From Planctomycetota bacterium (lineage in GTDB: Bacteria; Planctomycetota; Phycisphaerae; Sedimentisphaerales; SM23-30): DNA of 7,692 bases. A program made the position numbers and the translations under genes. The stretch lies in contig JAKJEP010000144.1 of the NCBI GenBank assembly GCA_022705365.1, positions 299 to 7,990 of the forward strand, written 5' to 3'. The notes beneath the pieces were generated by a model. It made no database searches. It saw only the letters and a list, made by a program, of their open reading frames with translations, and was not told the DNA's origin. This document shows positions 4,763 through 7,692 of the stretch, one piece after another. Every line of letters begins with the position of its first letter. Within the stretch, counting starts at the first letter, position 1.

Positions 4763-7692
4763 CTACTTGTCAAGCTTTTCCATGGCCTGTTCAATCTTTT
4801 CCTTCAATTGCGATTCTCCTACTGCCTCCCCCCTGGTTTCCAGAATCTGCAGTGCCTTGTCGTACTGTTCCCGGGCTTTTTCCATTCGCCCCTGACCGGC
4901 CAGTGCCTGGCCCAGATGAAACACAAAGGAAGCCGTCACCGGCTCATTGCGGAACTGCTTCTCCTGGATAGCCCGGCGGCTCAGCAATTCCGCCTTGGCG
5001 TAGTCTTTTTTCGTCAGCAGAGCAACTACATACGTATCCATGATATCGGTACTGTTCCGCGCTCTCTGATAGGCTCGCTGGGCATATTCCAGAGCCTCTT
5101 CGTCCCGGCCGCCCATCTCCAGCAGGGAATAGGCCAGATTATTCAGAATGGTAATATTATCCGGATCCGAGGCCAGAATCTTCCGGCAGCTCTCAATGGC
5201 TTTCTCCTTCTGATTGGTTCGTTCGTAGGCAATAGACAGATACTGCTCAATCTCCAGCGATTTTTTCGCATCCGCTTTCGCCTGGGCGTTCTGCAGTTGG
5301 GCTAATTCCTTTTCATAGTTTTCATAGCTGCGATACAAACTGGCCAGGCTCATTTGCCAAACCACCCGATCCGGCTGCTCCGCTATCTTCTTTTGCAGCC
5401 ATGCTTCTACCTTTTCAAACTCCCCTACCCGTACCGCGACGTCGATCACGGAGATTTCCAAGCCCTCTTTTCCCTCCGCCAGATCCATCGCCTTGCCGTA
5501 ATTTTCCAATCCTTCTTCCGGTTTTCCCAGCCGCGCCAGCGCCTCGGCCTTGCTGACCAGCAGCAAACTGTCCGTGGCCTGTCCGCTGGCATACTTATCT
5601 ACCGCCTCGATGATCTGTTGATTCTGATTGGCCAGTTGCAGTGCCCGGATCATTCCCAGCAGGGCCGGAAACTGCCCTTCGCCCGATTCCTGACTCAACT
5701 GCCAGGCCTGGCTCATCAGGGTCACCCCTCGCTGCATCTGTTCCTTCGCTTTGTCCTGATCGTTTTCCTGTACATATTTTCGCACCATCTGCAGGGCCGA
5801 ATCGCCCGCTTCCAGCCGGACGTTTACGGACTTGGAATAGACGTTCATCGTATCATCATATAGCCGTTCCAGTTCGCTCCAGCGGCCCAGATTTCGAAAG
5901 ATGCTCAACAGCATCTTGCGGATCGGCTCATTCTGCGGTTCGTACTGCAAGGCCGATTCCAACTCGGTAATCGCCTCATCGGTTCGCTCCATTGCCAGAT
6001 ACACCTTTGCGATATCCATTCGTCCCACACTGTTTTCGGCCGATACACGGGCTCGTAACGCCTTTAAGGTCTCCAAAGCCGGCGACAACTGCTGATCGTA
6101 ATACTGCGCCTGGGCCTTGAGCAGATAGGCTTGCATATTATTTTCATTGCTCTGGAGTGCCTGGTCGGCATAGGCAATTGCCGCGGCATAATTCGCCTTG
6201 CGCAATTCCACCCGGGCCGACAGCAACTGGGTTCCCATGTAGTCGGGATATTTTTTCTGCATTTCCTGCAGAAGCCCTTCTGCTTCTTCCACCTGCCCCA
6301 GTGCCAGCAGGGCTTCAATCTGGCCGGCTGCCAGATCCTCCTGATCGTCAATTTGACGCAGTTTTTGATATACGTCCAGCGCCGCTTCATAATCCCCCTC
6401 CTGTAGCAAAATCCCCGACTGCATCCGCAGCGCGGCTACATTCTTTTCCTCTGTCTGTAAAATGTCCTCTACTACTTTCCTGGCCTGGCTGAATTCCCGA
6501 TGCCGGTAATATACCGCAGCCAGATTTAACTGGGCCTGGATTTTCTCCGCCCCTTCCGATTTTGCAATCATATCCAGCAGCGTCTCTTCCGCCTTTTCTT
6601 CCTTGCCGATTTTCCGTAAATATTCCCCATAGGCTGCCGCTAACGGTGCTGCATTCGGGTTGGCAGCCATCCCATCCCGGTAAATCCGCTCGACTTCCGC
6701 CAGCATCTTGTTCTGTTGGGCCGGGTCCGGCTCCTGCTGGGAATACTGATACACCAGTTGTGCCAGCAACTGCCAGTTCTCCACCTGCTGGGGATTTTGA
6801 CTGGTCAGCGACCGCGTGATCGAAATGGATTTTTCCCGTATCCTGGACACTTTCTCATTCAGACTCTTTCGAGTTTCCTCGTCCATCTTCTGCGCTGCTA
6901 GCGACGAACTCTGCCATTTCGTCCATAGCGGATAATATATCGCACCCAGGCGAATCATCATCTCATTCGAAAGATTCAGGTCCAGGGCTTTTTCCACCAG
7001 GGATACCATTTCGGTAATTTCCGCCATCCCCAGATTCTCCAGCCCTTTTTGCTCATTCCCCTGATGTATCAGCGAGGCCAGCAGATTCATCGTCCGGATA
7101 TTCTGGCTGTCCTGCCGGAATGATTCCCGGGCTTGTTCCTGGGCTTTGGAAAAATACAGCTCGGCATCTTTGTCCGCATTTTCCTTTTGCTTTTGGATTG
7201 CCAGTTGAATATACGCCTGCGCCAAATTGGCATGACCCTGCGCTGATACCGGACGTTCCTGCAAATACCGTTCCAACACCCGGGCTACTGCTTCCCAATT
7301 CTCCTGCGCAATATTCAAATCCGCTTCCACAGATAGTCCCAGAACGGGATCTTTCCCGCTGATGGTCCCCACCAGGTTCTTGGCCGTGGACCAGTCCTTC
7401 TGTGCTAAAGCGGTCCGGAACAAGGAAATTTGAATGGCCTGATCCTCCGGGGCCAGCTTGGCAGCCGCCGTCAATTCCTTCTTCGCCAGCTCAAAGTCCT
7501 TTTTTGCCTGATCTTCGTTCCCGCTCGCCTGATTTTCAAATCCCTGATTGAGAAAAAACTGACCTTGTTCTCTGCTTTTTTCCAGAGGGTCGGCTATGGT
7601 ATTCATCACCCCCAGAGAAATCTCCCGTTTTTTTTCCTCCGTAACCGCCCCCGGATCCGGCTCCGACAAAATTCCGCGCATCTGCTGCAAAG
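4763..7692 (-). CDS. Very long tetratricopeptide-repeat protein, PrsT-like, 5' end beyond window
   Basis: At least 975 residues are visible. The frame is open to the right edge, where the first candidate codon is a TTG without a visible ribosome site, so the true start and any signal peptide lie outside. Nearly the whole protein is amphipathic helical repeats with TPR signatures. Examples are AAVYYRHREFSQARKVVEDI (391-410), DYEAALDVYQKL (433-444), VYLAMERTDEAITELESAL (563-581) and AYERTNQKEKAIESCRKIL (821-839). The C-terminus (NNLAYSLLEMGGRDEEALEYA at 850-870, then FHLGQALAGQGRMEKAREQY at 924-943) has the consensus-like ending seen in PrsT-type TPR proteins of exopolysaccharide/exosortase loci. 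No membrane segment is visible. TPR arrays are protein-binding scaffolds; next to a Wzc kinase it is probably a periplasmic or envelope scaffold for polysaccharide synthesis or export. The family is clear; the specific role is inferred from context. Confidence 0.85.
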   Translation of the reverse strand, partial: LQQMRGILSEPDPGAVTEEKKREISLGVMNTIADPLEKSREQGQFFLNQGFENQASGNEDQAKKDFELAKKELTAAAKLAPEDQAIQISLFRTALAQKDWSTAKNLVGTISGKDPVLGLSVEADLNIAQENWEAVARVLERYLQERPVSAQGHANLAQAYIQLAIQKQKENADKDAELYFSKAQEQARESFRQDSQNIRTMNLLASLIHQGNEQKGLENLGMAEITEMVSLVEKALDLNLSNEMMIRLGAIYYPLWTKWQSSSLAAQKMDEETRKSLNEKVSRIREKSISITRSLTSQNPQQVENWQLLAQLVYQYSQQEPDPAQQNKMLAEVERIYRDGMAANPNAAPLAAAYGEYLRKIGKEEKAEETLLDMIAKSEGAEKIQAQLNLAAVYYRHREFSQARKVVEDILQTEEKNVAALRMQSGILLQEGDYEAALDVYQKLRQIDDQEDLAAGQIEALLALGQVEEAEGLLQEMQKKYPDYMGTQLLSARVELRKANYAAAIAYADQALQSNENNMQAYLLKAQAQYYDQQLSPALETLKALRARVSAENSVGRMDIAKVYLAMERTDEAITELESALQYEPQNEPIRKMLLSIFRNLGRWSELERLYDDTMNVYSKSVNVRLEAGDSALQMVRKYVQENDQDKAKEQMQRGVTLMSQAWQLSQESGEGQFPALLGMIRALQLANQNQQIIEAVDKYASGQATDSLLLVSKAEALARLGKPEEGLENYGKAMDLAEGKEGLEISVIDVAVRVGEFEKVEAWLQKKIAEQPDRVVWQMSLASLYRSYENYEKELAQLQNAQAKADAKKSLEIEQYLSIAYERTNQKEKAIESCRKILASDPDNITILNNLAYSLLEMGGRDEEALEYAQRAYQRARNSTDIMDTYVVALLTKKDYAKAELLSRRAIQEKQFRNEPVTASFVFHLGQALAGQGRMEKAREQYDKALQILETRGEAVGESQLKEKIEQAMEKLDK

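Noticed and set aside
6064..6390. A 108-codon frame on the same strand inside the TPR gene
   Set aside because: It overlaps a continuous TPR-coding frame and reads as Arg/Cys/Trp-rich low-quality sequence; no frameshift in the TPR gene is needed.

Overview
This window most likely comes from a Gram-negative-type bacterium of moderate GC content, and I lean to a member of the Planctomycetota, perhaps the Phycisphaerae. That lean rests on gene content: a BlaI/M56 regulatory pair, a double-PDZ HtrA protease, and a fused Wzz-kinase beside a giant TPR protein. It is an inference, because no taxonomic marker lies in the window.

Left part (1-740, minus strand): a BlaI-type repressor gene is followed, after a single base, by the start of a BlaR1/MecR1-like M56 membrane protein that runs off the left edge. 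The repressor has a visible sigma70-type promoter. Two 16-bp dyads of the form (A/T)ACGA-N6-TCGTA bracket its -35 box, which suggests autorepression.

Middle part (740-2442): an AT-rich divergent intergenic region of about 265 bp holds a perfect TATAAT hexamer, two short perfect dyads and a degenerate BlaI-like half-site. It leads rightward into a complete HtrA/DegP-family periplasmic serine protease with an intact catalytic triad and two PDZ domains.

Right part (2463-7692, minus strand): two genes converge on htrA with only 20 bp between the stop codons. The upstream one (right edge, 5' end missing) encodes a very long TPR protein whose C-terminus resembles PrsT-type TPR proteins of exopolysaccharide/exosortase loci. 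After an 80-nt spacer with small stem-loops comes a full-length tyrosine autokinase/polysaccharide co-polymerase of the Wzc/CapAB type, with two TM segments, a long coiled coil, Walker motifs and a C-terminal tyrosine cluster. Together they look like the end of an exopolysaccharide export operon.

The window has no RNA genes, insertion sequences, CRISPR arrays or origins that I can support. I found no clearly new system. The best leads are the BlaI operator layout with a possible extra site at the htrA promoter, and the TPR-kinase pairing.
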